A stretch of DNA of 64,000 nucleotides from Bacteroidota bacterium (GTDB taxonomy: Bacteria > Bacteroidota > Bacteroidia > UKL13-3), in assembly GCA_027491355.1 (NCBI GenBank), contig JAIXWI010000030.1, positions 1 through 64,000 of the forward strand. The letters run 5' to 3'. Numbering within the stretch: position 1 is the stretch's first letter; the number at the start of each line of letters is the position of its first letter. A program made the position numbers and the translations under genes. The notes below the pieces were generated by a model. It did no database searches. It saw only the letters and a program-made list of their open reading frames with translations, and was not told where the DNA came from. Shown here piece by piece: positions 12,351-20,336 of this stretch.

Positions 12351-12378
12351 GTGACCCTCGGCAAAGTGCCGGGGTCAC
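12351..12378 (-). terminator. hairpin between rplL and rpoB (possible attenuator)
   Basis: Twelve base pairs with one bulged T and a three-base loop; on the minus strand the stem is followed by TTTTC. In other bacteria the rplL-rpoB junction holds an attenuator that lets more L7/L12 than beta be made. The same role here is inferred from position and the weak U tract. Confidence 0.65.
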
Positions 12379-12402
12379 AAATGTTAGTGTGCTGAGTTTA
12401 AA

Positions 12403-12777
12403 TTACTTAAGCTCAACTTCAGCTCCTGCTTCAGTTAGCTTAGCTTTTAAATCTTCTGCGGTAGCTTTGTCAACACCTTCTTTAACTGGTTTTGGAGCAC
12501 CGTCAACTAGTTCTTTTGCTTCTTTCAAACCTAAACCTGTTAAATCTTTAACAACTTTAACAACATTTAATTTGTTAGCACCTGCGCTTTTCAAGATTAC
12601 ATCAAAAGATGTTTTCTCAGCAGCTGCTTCACCACCACCTGCAGCCGGAGCAGCAACCGCAACTGCAGCAGCAGCTGGTTCAATTCCGTACTCATCTTTT
12701 AAAATTTTAGCTAACTCGTTAACTTCTTTTACTGTTAAGTTAACTAACTGTTCTGCGAACGCTTTTAAATCTGCCAT
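12403..12777 (-). CDS. rplL: 50S ribosomal protein L7/L12 (bL12)
   Basis: This is the stalk protein that recruits translational GTPases. The 124 residues show the N-terminal dimerisation helix, an Ala/Gly-rich hinge near residues 35-52, and the C-terminal domain with [24 protein letters not shown] and the final AGAEVELK. It starts at the ATG at 12777 with no Shine-Dalgarno sequence and lies 42 bases after rplJ, the usual rplJL order. Length and composition are normal. Confidence 0.97.
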   Translation of the reverse strand: MADLKAFAEQLVNLTVKEVNELAKILKDEYGIEPAAAAVAVAAPAAGGGEAAAEKTSFDVILKSAGANKLNVVKVVKDLTGLGLKEAKELVDGAPKPVKEGVDKATAEDLKAKLTEAGAEVELK

Positions 12778-12819
12778 TTTTCTAAGTTTTAATTGTTATT
12801 TATTCTAAATTATTATTTT

Positions 12820-13341
12820 TTATTCAGGACGCTCTGAGAGCGTTTTTACTACACCTGCAATTTTGTTTCCACCTGATTGTAAAGCACCCAACACATTTTG
12901 AGCAGGAGCTTGTAACATTCCGATGATATCTCCAATGAGTTCATTTTTAGTTTTTAAACTCATCAATACATCCAACTGGTTGTCACCAATAAAAATATCA
13001 GCATCTATGCAAGCACCTTTTAAGTATGGTCTGTCGCCTTTTTTTCTGAAATTTTTAATGACTTTGGCTGGTGCTTTCATGTCTTCACAAAACATTAAAG
13101 CTGTATTTCCTTTTAAAGTCTCGGCTAAATTACCCAATTCTCTGCCAGACTCGATCATTGCTTTCTCAATCATGGTGTTTTTAGCCACTTGCATGGTAAT
13201 ACCACTCTTGAACAAATCTCTTCTCAATTGGCTAGTTTGTTGTGCATTCAAGTTAGAAATATCTGTAATATAGATATTTTTATATTGACCGAACTTTTCT
13301 ACCAAGCCTTGAATGACTTCTATTTTCTGTTCCCTATTCAT
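12820..13341 (-). CDS. rplJ: 50S ribosomal protein L10 (uL10)
   Basis: L10 forms the base of the ribosomal stalk and holds the L12 dimers. The 173 residues include the N-terminal region that binds 23S rRNA (AQQTSQLRRDLF, VAKNTMIEKAM) and a C-terminal helix that binds L12. It begins 11 bases after the rplA stop, so there is no room for the long L10-binding mRNA leader known from Escherichia coli. It is transcribed with rplK, rplA and rplL. Confidence 0.96.
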   Translation of the reverse strand: MNREQKIEVIQGLVEKFGQYKNIYITDISNLNAQQTSQLRRDLFKSGITMQVAKNTMIEKAMIESGRELGNLAETLKGNTALMFCEDMKAPAKVIKNFRKKGDRPYLKGACIDADIFIGDNQLDVLMSLKTKNELIGDIIGMLQAPAQNVLGALQSGGNKIAGVVKTLSERPE

Positions 13342-13352
13342 ATGCTGATTGA

Positions 13353-14051
13353 TTAAATGCCAGGTACTGATTTAGTATCAACAGTAATTCCCGGACTCAT
13401 GGTACTGCTAATGTGAATGCTTCTGAAATATGTTCCTTTTGCTGAAGAAGGCTTCAATTTTGAAATGCTTTGAATCAATTCAACTGCATTTTCGTACAAT
13501 TTTTCAGGAGCAAAAGATGATTTTCCAATAGATGTATGGATGATTCCTTCTTTGTCTACTTTGAAATCAATTTTACCTGCTTTTACTTCTTTGATTGTTT
13601 TGCCAACTTCTTGGGTTACTGTACCACTCTTAGGATTTGGCATTAAGTTTCTAGGACCTAATACTTTACCTAATTTACCTAGTTTAGCCATAACAGCTGG
13701 AACTGTGATGATGATATCAATATCAGTCCAACCTTGTTCTATTTTTTGAATGTATTCATCCAATCCAACATAATCAGCACCAGCATCTTTTGCTTCAGCT
13801 TCTTTATCTGCTGGAACCAAAGCTAAAACTTTTAAAGTTTTACCAGTACCATGTGGCAAGGCTACTACACCACGTACCATTTGATTGGCTTTCTTAGGAT
13901 CTACTCCCAAACGAATATCAATATCTACAGAAGAATCAAACTTTGTGTAGCTGATGTCTTTTACTAATTTAGAAGCATCAGTAAGTGTGTATGCTTTTGC
14001 AGCATCTACCTTTTTAAGTACTTCTTTTCTTTTCTTACTTATCCTTGTCAT
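13353..14051 (-). CDS. rplA: 50S ribosomal protein L1 (uL1)
   Basis: L1 forms the mobile L1 stalk that moves with E-site tRNA, and represses its own operon in many bacteria. The 232 residues have normal length, with the conserved [26 protein letters not shown] and the C-terminal [10 protein letters not shown] signature. It starts at the ATG at 14051, 11 bases after rplK. Confidence 0.97.
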   Translation of the reverse strand: MTRISKKRKEVLKKVDAAKAYTLTDASKLVKDISYTKFDSSVDIDIRLGVDPKKANQMVRGVVALPHGTGKTLKVLALVPADKEAEAKDAGADYVGLDEYIQKIEQGWTDIDIIITVPAVMAKLGKLGKVLGPRNLMPNPKSGTVTQEVGKTIKEVKAGKIDFKVDKEGIIHTSIGKSSFAPEKLYENAVELIQSISKLKPSSAKGTYFRSIHISSTMSPGITVDTKSVPGI

Positions 14052-14062
14052 TGCAGTTAATT

Positions 14063-14506
14063 TTAGTTGTTAAAAGGATTTTCACCAGAAACATTCAATC
14101 CCATACTTCTAGCAGAACCTGCTACCATTTTCATAGCTGATTCAACTTTGAAGCAATTCATGTCAACGATTTTGTCCTCAGCAATTGCTCTGATTTGGTC
14201 CCATGTTACAGTACCATTCTTTTTACGGTTTGGTTCAGCTGATCCTTTTTGAATTTTTGCTGCCTCCAATAATTGAGCCGCAACTGGTGGAGTTTTGATG
14301 ATAAAATCAAAAGATTTATCACTGTAAACTGAAATCACAACAGGTAAAATTTTCCCTGCTTTATCTTGGGTTCTTGCATTGAATTGTTTGCAAAATTCCA
14401 TGATATTCACACCTTTTGATCCTAAGGCAGGACCAATTGGAGGAGCTGGATTGGCAGCGCCACCTTTAACCTGTAATTTAATAAAACCTGTTAGTTCTTT
14501 AGCCAT
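14063..14506 (-). CDS. rplK: 50S ribosomal protein L11 (uL11)
   Basis: L11 is part of the GTPase-associated centre and binds 23S rRNA. The 147 residues show the N-terminal [20 protein letters not shown] region and the C-terminal rRNA-binding half ending in [10 protein letters not shown]. It lies 38 bases after nusG. A tiny four-pair hairpin in that gap is too weak to call an L1 operator. Confidence 0.97.
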   Translation of the reverse strand: MAKELTGFIKLQVKGGAANPAPPIGPALGSKGVNIMEFCKQFNARTQDKAGKILPVVISVYSDKSFDFIIKTPPVAAQLLEAAKIQKGSAEPNRKKNGTVTWDQIRAIAEDKIVDMNCFKVESAMKMVAGSARSMGLNVSGENPFNN

Positions 14507-14544
14507 AAATCATTTTTTTGTACCCTATTGGGTTTATAATACAA

Positions 14545-15099
14545 TTAACTTTCTTTTTCAACTTGAACGAAATTCAACTCCAATGGTGTTCTTCTTCCAA
14601 AAATTTTCACCATGACCTTCAATTTCTTTTTGTCTTCCATTACTTCCTCAATCACACCACTGAAACCACTGAATGGACCATCAATTACTTTCACACTTTC
14701 ACCAACAATGTATGGTTCAACCAAAGTTTCTCCTTGTTCAGCCATCTCATCAACATTGCCTAGAATTCTGTTTACTTCAGAAATTCTTAATGGCGTTGGA
14801 GTTGATTTTCCGCCTAAAAATCCTACTACACCATTTACAGATTCAATGATATGTCCAACTTCACCTGAAACATCTGCATGGATTAGTATGTAACCCGGCA
14901 AGAATGCTTTTTCTTTAGAAGTTTTCTTACCATTTTTAACCTGGTAAATTTTCTCGGTAGGAATCAATATTTGCGGAACTTGAGGAAGCAAACCCGCACG
15001 CTCGAGTTCTACCTCAATTTGTGCTTTTACTTTTTTCTCTTGCCCGGTAATGGCTCTCACCACATACCATTTAAATTGCTCAGTTTGTTGTTCAGACAT
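14545..15099 (-). CDS. nusG: transcription termination/antitermination protein NusG
   Basis: NusG binds RNA polymerase and couples it to the ribosome or Rho. The 184 residues have the N-terminal NGN domain beginning KWYVVRAITGQEKKV, with FLPGYILIHAD in the middle, and a C-terminal KOW domain (residues about 130-184) with IDGPFSGFSGVIEEV. It follows secE by 26 bases in the conserved secE-nusG-rplK order. Confidence 0.97.
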   Translation of the reverse strand: MSEQQTEQFKWYVVRAITGQEKKVKAQIEVELERAGLLPQVPQILIPTEKIYQVKNGKKTSKEKAFLPGYILIHADVSGEVGHIIESVNGVVGFLGGKSTPTPLRISEVNRILGNVDEMAEQGETLVEPYIVGESVKVIDGPFSGFSGVIEEVMEDKKKLKVMVKIFGRRTPLELNFVQVEKES

Positions 15100-15125
15100 A
15101 TGATGCTACCTTTTCTACTTTAGGT

Positions 15126-15317
15126 TTAAAACAATTTGTAAAAAAATCCCAAAGCAAAACCGCTGGCGATATCAATTACTCCAATTAACAAGGCAATGAT
15201 CAAGGCTGCAATCATTACAATGATTGTACTTTCTTGCAGGTCATCCCAGCTAGGCCAAGAAACCTTGTTCATTAATTCATCGTAAGATGATTTTACATAT
15301 TCAGATAACTTGCTCAT
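15126..15317 (-). CDS. secE: protein translocase subunit SecE
   Basis: SecE is the single-span clamp of the SecYEG channel. The 63 residues start at the ATG at 15317. A longer reading frame runs into the tRNA-Trp gene and is rejected. The protein shows the conserved amphipathic stretch NKVSWPSWDDLQESTIIV followed by one membrane helix. It begins 15 bases after the mature tRNA-Trp end, so that tRNA must be cut from the mRNA. No rpmG gene precedes it. Confidence 0.95.
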   Translation of the reverse strand: MSKLSEYVKSSYDELMNKVSWPSWDDLQESTIIVMIAALIIALLIGVIDIASGFALGFFYKLF

Positions 15318-15332
15318 TTGCTCAATTAATTG

Positions 15333-15403
15333 CACGGGAACTAGGACTCGAACCCAGATCAAAGGTTTTGGAGACCTCTATTCTACCATTGAACTATTCC
15401 CGT
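15333..15403 (-). tRNA. tRNA-Trp (anticodon CCA)
   Basis: The cloverleaf has a seven-pair acceptor stem, a GTTC/GAA D arm, anticodon loop CTCCAAA and T loop GGTTCGAG. The discriminator is G. CCA is not fully encoded. It lies between tuf and secE, the position known from many bacteria. Confidence 0.95.
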
Positions 15404-15499
15404 TCGTAATTCCTTTAAGTTTTGGCGGAGAAATCAGGATTTTTTCTCTCTTTTCTGTTACCAGAACACTTAAGCCATTTTTGTATTGCTACAAAGAGT

Positions 15500-15533
15500 A
15501 AAGCAAACCGAAACAAGTGTTTCGGTTTGCTTT
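15500..15533 (-). terminator. hairpin after tuf (probable partial terminator)
   Basis: A 15-bp perfect stem (15500-15514 with 15519-15533) with a four-base loop lies nine bases beyond the tuf stop. On the minus strand its last stem bases give only TTT before A. It could reduce read-through into tRNA-Trp/secE or protect the tuf mRNA 3' end; which is not shown by the sequence. Confidence 0.7.
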
Positions 15534-15542
15534 GTATCCTTA

Positions 15543-16730
15543 TTAAAGAATGATTTCAGTAACCTGACCAGCACCTACGGTACGACCACCTTCACGGATA
15601 GCGAAACGTAAGTTCTTTTCCATTGCAATTGGAGCGATCAACTCAACTGTAATAGTGATGTTATCACCAGGCATAACCATTTCTACACCTTCAGGTAAAA
15701 TAGTTTCACCAGTTACGTCAGTTGTACGGAAATAGAACTGAGGACGGTATTTGTTGAAGAAAGGAGTGTGACGTCCACCTTCGTCTTTTGACAATACGTA
15801 AATCTCAGCTTTGAATTTGGTGTGTGGTTGAACTGAACCTGGTTTGCAAATAACCATTCCACGACGGATTTGGTTTTTGTCAATACCACGTAACAATAAA
15901 CCTACGTTGTCACCAGCTTCTCCACGATCCAAAATTTTACGGAACATTTCAACACCAGTTACAACTGATTTTAATTTCTCAGCACCTAAACCGATGATAT
16001 CAACTTCCTCTGAAGAGTTGATTACACCACGCTCGATACGACCAGTTGCTACAGTACCACGACCTGTGATCGAGAATACGTCTTCAATTGGCATCAAGAA
16101 AGGAAGATCAACTGCACGAGGAGGAACTGGGATGTAAGCATCAACTGCATCCATCAATTCCATGATTTTAGCAACCCATTTAGCATCGCCATTCAATCCA
16201 CCCAAAGCAGAACCTTGGATAATTGGAATTTCATCACCAGGGAATTCGTACTTGCTTAACAATTCACGGATTTCCATTTCAACGATTTCCAACAACTCTG
16301 CGTCGTCAACCATGTCAACTTTGTTCATGAATACAACAATACGAGGTACACCTACCTGACGAGCCAACAAGATATGCTCACGAGTTTGTGGCATAGGTCC
16401 GTCTGTAGAAGCTACTACCAAGATAGCACCATCCATTTGAGCAGCACCAGTTACCATGTTTTTAACATAGTCGGCGTGACCTGGACAATCTACGTGAGCG
16501 TAGTGACGATTTGCTGTTTGGTATTCAACGTGTGCAGTGTTGATGGTGATACCACGCTCTTTTTCTTCTGGAGCTGAGTCGATAGAATCGAAAGAACGAG
16601 CTTCTGACAAACCTGCATCTGACAATACCTTAGTAATTGCAGCAGTTAAAGTAGTTTTACCGTGGTCAACGTGACCGATAGTACCGATATTTACGTGCGG
16701 TTTACTGCGGTCAAATTTTTCTTTAGCCAT
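15543..16730 (-). CDS. tuf: elongation factor Tu
   Basis: EF-Tu delivers aminoacyl-tRNA to the ribosome as a GTP complex. The 395 residues are full length. The G domain shows GHVDHGKTT (P-loop), [20 protein letters not shown] and GSALGG. Domain 2 has [13 protein letters not shown], and domain 3 ends [18 protein letters not shown]. No leader with a Shine-Dalgarno sequence is present. It lies directly after four tRNA genes and is the most highly expressed gene expected here. Confidence 0.98.
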   Translation of the reverse strand: MAKEKFDRSKPHVNIGTIGHVDHGKTTLTAAITKVLSDAGLSEARSFDSIDSAPEEKERGITINTAHVEYQTANRHYAHVDCPGHADYVKNMVTGAAQMDGAILVVASTDGPMPQTREHILLARQVGVPRIVVFMNKVDMVDDAELLEIVEMEIRELLSKYEFPGDEIPIIQGSALGGLNGDAKWVAKIMELMDAVDAYIPVPPRAVDLPFLMPIEDVFSITGRGTVATGRIERGVINSSEEVDIIGLGAEKLKSVVTGVEMFRKILDRGEAGDNVGLLLRGIDKNQIRRGMVICKPGSVQPHTKFKAEIYVLSKDEGGRHTPFFNKYRPQFYFRTTDVTGETILPEGVEMVMPGDNITITVELIAPIAMEKNLRFAIREGGRTVGAGQVTEIIL

Positions 16731-16802
16731 AGTTTTAGTTTTTATTTAGTTTTTAATTTTTAGTTTCTATTTCAACACCTCAAAATCAATTTCTCAGTTC
16801 CG

Positions 16803-16874
<72 letters not shown>

Positions 16875-16986
16875 TTAAGTTTCCGGTAAAATCTCTTTTA
16901 CTGGAAACTTAGCAATGGTTACAGTTACCTACTCAATGAGTAATTGATTTTAAATCGCTGCAATCAAATTTTAGTTTGATTGGATG

Positions 16987-17059
16987 AGCGGGAGACGAGG
17001 CTCGAACCCGCGACCTACAGCTTGGAAGGCTGTCGCTCTACCAACTGAGCTACTCCCGC
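16987..17059 (-). tRNA. tRNA-Gly (anticodon TCC)
   Basis: Acceptor GCGGGAG pairs with CTCCCGC, the anticodon stem ACAGC/GCTGT holds the loop CTTCCAA, and the T arm reads GGGTTCGAGCC. The fold is complete. Confidence 0.95.
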
Positions 17060-17077
17060 ATTTTCTTGGTACCTGTG

Positions 17078-17160
17078 TGGGGAGAAAAGGATTCGAACCT
17101 TTGAAGTCGTAAGACAACGGATTTACAGTCCGTCCCAGTTGGCCGCTTTGGTATCTCCCC
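17078..17160 (-). tRNA. tRNA-Tyr (anticodon GTA)
   Basis: This is a class II tRNA with a long variable arm, about 83 bases. The acceptor is GGGGAGA/TCTCCCC, the anticodon loop is CTGTAAA, the T loop is GGTTCGAATCC, and the discriminator is A. Confidence 0.95.
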
Positions 17161-17219
17161 GAAAATAAAGAACAACGTCTTAGGAAGATATTGATTTACT
17201 TAAAGCAGAACTTTATTTG

Positions 17220-17292
17220 AGCCACTTGCCGGAATCGAACCAGCGACCTACTGATTACAAATCAGTTGCTCTACCAGCTGAGCTAAAGTGGC
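17220..17292 (-). tRNA. tRNA-Thr (anticodon TGT)
   Basis: Acceptor GCCACTT/AAGTGGC, anticodon stem ACTGA/TCAGT with loop TTTGTAA, T loop GGTTCGATTCC. It is the first gene of the tuf operon transcript, about 105 bases after the predicted proximal start site. Confidence 0.95.
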
Positions 17293-17404
17293 TAATGCTG
17301 TGTTCATCAAAAGCCTGACTATTTCACCTGTTATTAGGTGATAAAGCGAAATCAATATCTGCAAAGAACAACTACTTAGTAGCCTTTTAAACTAAAAAGG
17401 ACTG

Positions 17405-17434
17405 CAAATGTAGCGTTTTACAGGATATTTGCAA
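17405..17434 (-). promoter_or_regulatory. proximal promoter P1 of the tRNA-tuf-rpoBC operon
   Basis: On the minus strand the -7 box is TACATTTG (17405-17412) and a -33 TTG lies at 17432-17434 with 19 bases between. Both match the Bacteroidota consensus TTG-N19-TAnnTTTG exactly. The start site should be near 17397. Confidence 0.85.
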
Positions 17435-17485
17435 TAGGATAGCAAAAATAATTCTGTTAAAGACGTTGGAAGCGTAACAGCGTGG

Positions 17486-17515
17486 CAAAAATACGTGAAT
17501 TCTTAGATTATCAAA
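17486..17515 (-). promoter_or_regulatory. distal promoter P2 of the tRNA-tuf-rpoBC operon
   Basis: On the minus strand the -7 box TATTTTTG (17486-17493) and -33 TTG (17513-17515) are again separated by exactly 19 bases. It is 81 bases upstream of P1, giving tandem promoters. Confidence 0.75.
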
Positions 17516-17557
17516 AAAAAGTGAACAACAAACAGATAAATTCCTTATTAACAGGCA

Positions 17558-17595
17558 AAAAAACAGCTTTAAAAACCAATTTAAAGCTGTTTTTT
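17558..17595 (-). terminator. terminator after hpf
   Basis: A 16-bp stem (17558-17573 with 17580-17595) with loop AACCAA (plus-strand reading) lies 13 bases beyond the hpf stop and is followed by T residues on the minus strand. It separates hpf from the tuf operon promoters. Confidence 0.85.
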
Positions 17596-17608
17596 GAATC
17601 ATTTAGAG

Positions 17609-17908
17609 CTATTTTTCTTGACTTTTTTCTTTTATTTTTTTGACTTGAGCAACCAATTTATCCAAAACTTTATCTGTTGCTGTTTCAAAACTAACAGCAT
17701 GTTCTTTTGCAAAAATGGGGTTACCATTTAAATTAAGTTTAATTTCTACCAGTTTGTTTTCACCTTCTTGGTCAGCTTCTAATTTCAAATAAACATCTGC
17801 ACTTCTCACTCCACTGATGAAAGTTTCTGTTTTTTGAACTTTTTGTGTAATGAAATCGATGAGTTTTTTGTCAGCTTTGAAATGAATGGATTGAATGTCT
17901 ACTTGCAT
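17609..17908 (-). CDS. hpf: ribosome hibernation-promoting factor, short form (HPF/RaiA/YfiA family)
   Basis: This small protein binds the 30S decoding site and inactivates ribosomes in stationary phase or stress. The 99 residues show the family fold: QVDIQSIHFKAD at the start, a Lys-rich helix, VYLKLEAD, then FETATDKVLDKLVAQVKK. There is no long-form C-terminal dimerisation domain, so it is like short HPF or YfiA rather than the long HPF of Firmicutes. It lies 27 bases after xerC and just upstream of the tuf operon, linking ribosome shut-down with ribosome synthesis by position. Confidence 0.92.
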   Translation of the reverse strand: MQVDIQSIHFKADKKLIDFITQKVQKTETFISGVRSADVYLKLEADQEGENKLVEIKLNLNGNPIFAKEHAVSFETATDKVLDKLVAQVKKIKEKSQEK

Positions 17909-17935
17909 GGCTATATGATTTAAGGGTGAATTGAA

Positions 17936-18811
17936 TTATGCTCTTGGATGTTTGTTTTTATATACAGACTTTAAACGTTCTATGCTGTTGTGCGTATACA
18001 CTTGCGTGGCTGCCAAATTTGCATGGCCTAATAATTCTTTGATTGCATTGAGATCTGCACCTGCATTTAACAAATGGGTTGCAAAGGTATGCCTAAGCAC
18101 ATGCGGGCTTTTTTTCTGAAGTGTACTGACTAAGTTGAGGTTCCTTTTCACGATGTCGTATACATACCTAGGGTATAATGGCTTGCCCCTTTCTGTCAGA
18201 AATAAAGGCTGTTCTGCGCCCAAGCTTATTTGTTTCACCTCGAGATAGCTTTTTAACTGAGTGGCTAAGTCTGTTGTAATTGGGATGATCCTTTCTTTGT
18301 TTCGTTTACCAAGTACTTTAATTTGGTTTCGGTAAAAATCTATGGCGTTCACTTTTAACGAAATGAGTTCTGCCAATCGTATACCTGTGTAGTAAAATAG
18401 CTGAATGATGAGCGACTCATTGGGCAGTAGTTCTATGTCGTCTAACAAATGTTGCATGTTTTTTTCTTCTAGAAACACAGGCAACTTCTTACCTACTTTA
18501 GGACCTTGAATTTTAGCCATTGGATCCACAGCTATCCAGTGTTCTCTCATGGCATATTTGAAAAAAGATTTCAAAGTAGACAATTTTCTATTGACCGACC
18601 TAGGACTCAAATCTTTTTCTAAGAATTGAGCTATCCATGAGCGCACAAATAAATGTTTAATTTGAGTCAGGTGCTCTATCTGGTATTCATTGGTTAGGTA
18701 TGTGTGGAACTGACTTAAATCGTTTTGGTAGGCAATTAGGGTATGATTTGAAAATTTCTTTTCAAACTTTAGCTGGTCTAAAAATTGGCTAATTGCAGGT
18801 TGAAGTTCCAT
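17936..18811 (-). CDS. xerC: tyrosine recombinase XerC-like
   Basis: A site-specific recombinase of the type that resolves chromosome dimers at dif. I start it at the ATG at 18811 (291 residues, MELQPAISQFL), because this gives the usual SAM-like N-terminal core-binding domain. The catalytic set is complete: Arg145 (TGIRLAEL), Lys169 (LGKRNKER), His237 and Arg240 (HVLRHTF), His263 (LGHANL) and Tyr272. No integrase-type att site or mobile cargo lies nearby, and rpsU-xerC-hpf is a housekeeping arrangement, so it is not a mobile element. XerC against XerD cannot be settled from this window. Confidence 0.9.
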   Translation of the reverse strand: MELQPAISQFLDQLKFEKKFSNHTLIAYQNDLSQFHTYLTNEYQIEHLTQIKHLFVRSWIAQFLEKDLSPRSVNRKLSTLKSFFKYAMREHWIAVDPMAKIQGPKVGKKLPVFLEEKNMQHLLDDIELLPNESLIIQLFYYTGIRLAELISLKVNAIDFYRNQIKVLGKRNKERIIPITTDLATQLKSYLEVKQISLGAEQPLFLTERGKPLYPRYVYDIVKRNLNLVSTLQKKSPHVLRHTFATHLLNAGADLNAIKELLGHANLAATQVYTHNSIERLKSVYKNKHPRA

Positions 18812-18879
18812 AAGGCAGGTAATCTGATTCAATTTAGAAAAAAAGTATGATTCCTGCAAACTCTGAGAATTGAATGCAA

Positions 18880-18908
18880 AAAAAAATCGCGGAGACCGCG
18901 ATTTTTTT
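18880..18908. terminator. bidirectional terminator between rpsU and xerC
   Basis: Stem of 13 bp (18880-18892 with 18896-18908), three-base loop AGA, with A and T runs on both sides. It lies 8 bases past the rpsU stop on the minus strand and ends the rpsU transcript. Confidence 0.9.
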
Positions 18909-18916
18909 ATATCTGA

Positions 18917-19111
18917 TTAGCTATTTGCTTGTTGTTGCAAGAAAAGTTTGTAAGCTGCACGGATTTTTTGTTGTCTTTTGGTGATACATGGCTTTACAAA
19001 TTGTTGTCTAGCACGTAATTCTTTCACAACACCTGTTTTCTCATACTTCTTTTTGAATTTCTTTAGCGCTTTGTCTAAAGATTCGTTTTCTTTTACGTTA
19101 ATCTGGATCAT
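18917..19111 (-). CDS. rpsU: 30S ribosomal protein S21 (bS21)
   Basis: The 64-residue protein starts at the ATG at 19111, chosen because a full Shine-Dalgarno sequence lies just upstream. It is very basic, with the conserved NESLDKALKKFKKK and VVKELRARQQF segments and a C-terminal RQQKIRAAYK. In Bacteroidota ribosomes bS21 helps cover the 3' end of 16S rRNA and so hides the anti-Shine-Dalgarno sequence; rpsU with its strong Shine-Dalgarno sequence is then translated when bS21 is short. It has its own promoter and terminator, hence is monocistronic. Confidence 0.96.
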   Translation of the reverse strand: MIQINVKENESLDKALKKFKKKYEKTGVVKELRARQQFVKPCITKRQQKIRAAYKLFLQQQANS

Positions 19112-19118
19112 ATTTGTG

Positions 19119-19128
19119 CACCTCCTTT
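19119..19128 (-). promoter_or_regulatory. full Shine-Dalgarno sequence of rpsU
   Basis: On the minus strand AAAGGAGGTG pairs with ten bases of the usual 16S 3' end, nine bases between GGAGG and the ATG. None of the other start sites I inspected has a comparable sequence, which fits a special autoregulatory role. Confidence 0.9.
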
Positions 19129-19165
19129 CTCTGAGTCTCCTTAAATATTTATTTTCAAGGGAGTG

Positions 19166-19195
19166 CAAATATAGTGCTTACTGGTACAAATGCAA
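19166..19195 (-). promoter_or_regulatory. rpsU promoter
   Basis: -7 box TATATTTG (19166-19173) and -33 TTG (19193-19195) are spaced by exactly 19 bases on the minus strand. The start site is predicted near 19158, giving a leader of about 47 bases. Confidence 0.85.
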
Positions 19196-19199
19196 GTAA

Positions 19200-20336
19200 T
19201 TATTTGAGCTTACCAATTTGTAGAAGGGCATTGCATAAGTATTCCCAAGTAAACTTTTGCTTTTCAGTTTGAATGGCCTGCTTCATTTGAGGTTCAAGAT
19301 TTTGCTGAAAGAAATGTGCCAATTTGCTTGCAATTTGTTCAGAATCTTTTTCACAAACCAAGCCTACTAAATTGTTTGGAACCAGTTCAGCTAACCCTCC
19401 TACATTCGTTACCAACATTGGGGTATCATAAAAATAGGCTATTTGAGTAACCCCGCTTTGGGTAGCTGAAATGTAAGTTTGTACAACAATGTCACTGGCG
19501 CAAAAAAACAATCCAACTTGATTATTAGGTATAAAATCTGATTTTAAAATGACATCATCCGCTAAGTTTAAATCTTTGATTTGTTGATGATAAGGATTGG
19601 CATCTTCATAAAATTCACCAGCAATTACCAATTTTAATTTCAAGGATTTCGTATCCATCTTGGCAAAACTTTCCAATAATAAGTGTAAGCCTTTGTATTT
19701 TCTGATAAAACCAAAAAACAAACAATACTTGTAGTTAGGGTCTAAACCAAGCATTTCTATTGCTTGTGCCTTGCTTATTTTAGGCCCAAACATATCATAC
19801 ATTGGATGTGGCACATATACACATGTCTTAGCTGCTTGTAGCTGATTTACCTGCGCTTGTATATCTTTTGACATGGCTAAAAAAGCATCACAACTGTTCA
19901 AAAAATACTGAGCCAATAATTTCTCAAAGGGTTTTCTTTCATGAGAAATCACATTATCAGTAATAGCTACCAATGTATTGTCTTTTCTTTTGATGAGACG
20001 AGCTAAAGTACCAAAAACAGGAGCCATGAAACTCAACCAATACCTAAAAATTACAAGATCATAACCCGCCTTTTTTATACGACTTGCAGTTTTAAACCAA
20101 TTGAATGGATTGATGGAGTTGAGTGTAGCATGAATTGTAATATCTGTTGGTTTTGGGTCGTCTGATAATTGGGTTTTACCAGGGAATAATATACTTGGAT
20201 ATTGTAAAGAGAAACTTTGAATTTCACATTCGAAACCTTGTGAATTGAACTCTCTACACAGTCTTTCATTGTATGTGGCCAAGCCGCCTCTTAGAGGCCA
20301 AGCAGGACCCACTATTAAAACTTTTTTAGCCTTCAA
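19200..20336 (-). CDS. glycosyltransferase family 4
   Basis: The 378-residue protein has the GT-B fold: an N-terminal GGLATYNERL glycine loop, then a C-terminal donor-binding half with FFGFIRKYKGLHLLLES and SGVTQIAYFYDTPMLVTNVGG followed by an acidic ELVPNNLVGLVCEKDSE. The start is a TTG at 20336; a stop two codons upstream and the good N-terminal match (KKVLIVGPAWPLRGG) support it. It overlaps the end of the GT2 gene by 11 bases, so it is translationally coupled. The acceptor is unknown, probably a cell-envelope glycan or lipid. Confidence 0.88.
   Translation of the reverse strand: MKAKKVLIVGPAWPLRGGLATYNERLCREFNSQGFECEIQSFSLQYPSILFPGKTQLSDDPKPTDITIHATLNSINPFNWFKTASRIKKAGYDLVIFRYWLSFMAPVFGTLARLIKRKDNTLVAITDNVISHERKPFEKLLAQYFLNSCDAFLAMSKDIQAQVNQLQAAKTCVYVPHPMYDMFGPKISKAQAIEMLGLDPNYKYCLFFGFIRKYKGLHLLLESFAKMDTKSLKLKLVIAGEFYEDANPYHQQIKDLNLADDVILKSDFIPNNQVGLFFCASDIVVQTYISATQSGVTQIAYFYDTPMLVTNVGGLAELVPNNLVGLVCEKDSEQIASKLAHFFQQNLEPQMKQAIQTEKQKFTWEYLCNALLQIGKLK

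Larger units (their letters stand above)
17293..17608. other. regulatory gap between the tRNA-tuf operon and hpf
   Basis: This 316-base stretch has no gene. It holds the hpf terminator (17558-17595), two consensus promoters on the minus strand, one extra -7-like box TATTTTTG at 17443-17450 without a good -33 partner, and an untranslated leader of roughly 105 bases in which I see no further structure. Confidence 0.7.

Noticed and set aside
12182-12808. 208-codon plus-strand frame across rpoB start and rplL
   Set aside because: Low-complexity Ala/Ser-rich translation comes from the reverse of the rplL hinge; no start signal or family.
14524-14535. Small hairpin between nusG and rplK as an L1 operator
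   Set aside because: Only four base pairs, and no recognisable L1-binding loop.
17387-17602. 71-codon minus-strand frame upstream of the tRNA operon
   Set aside because: It overlaps both consensus promoters and the hpf terminator and has no protein character.
17936-18811. XerC-like recombinase as sign of an integrated element
   Set aside because: No att repeats, cargo or phage genes nearby; it sits in a housekeeping neighbourhood beside rpsU and hpf.
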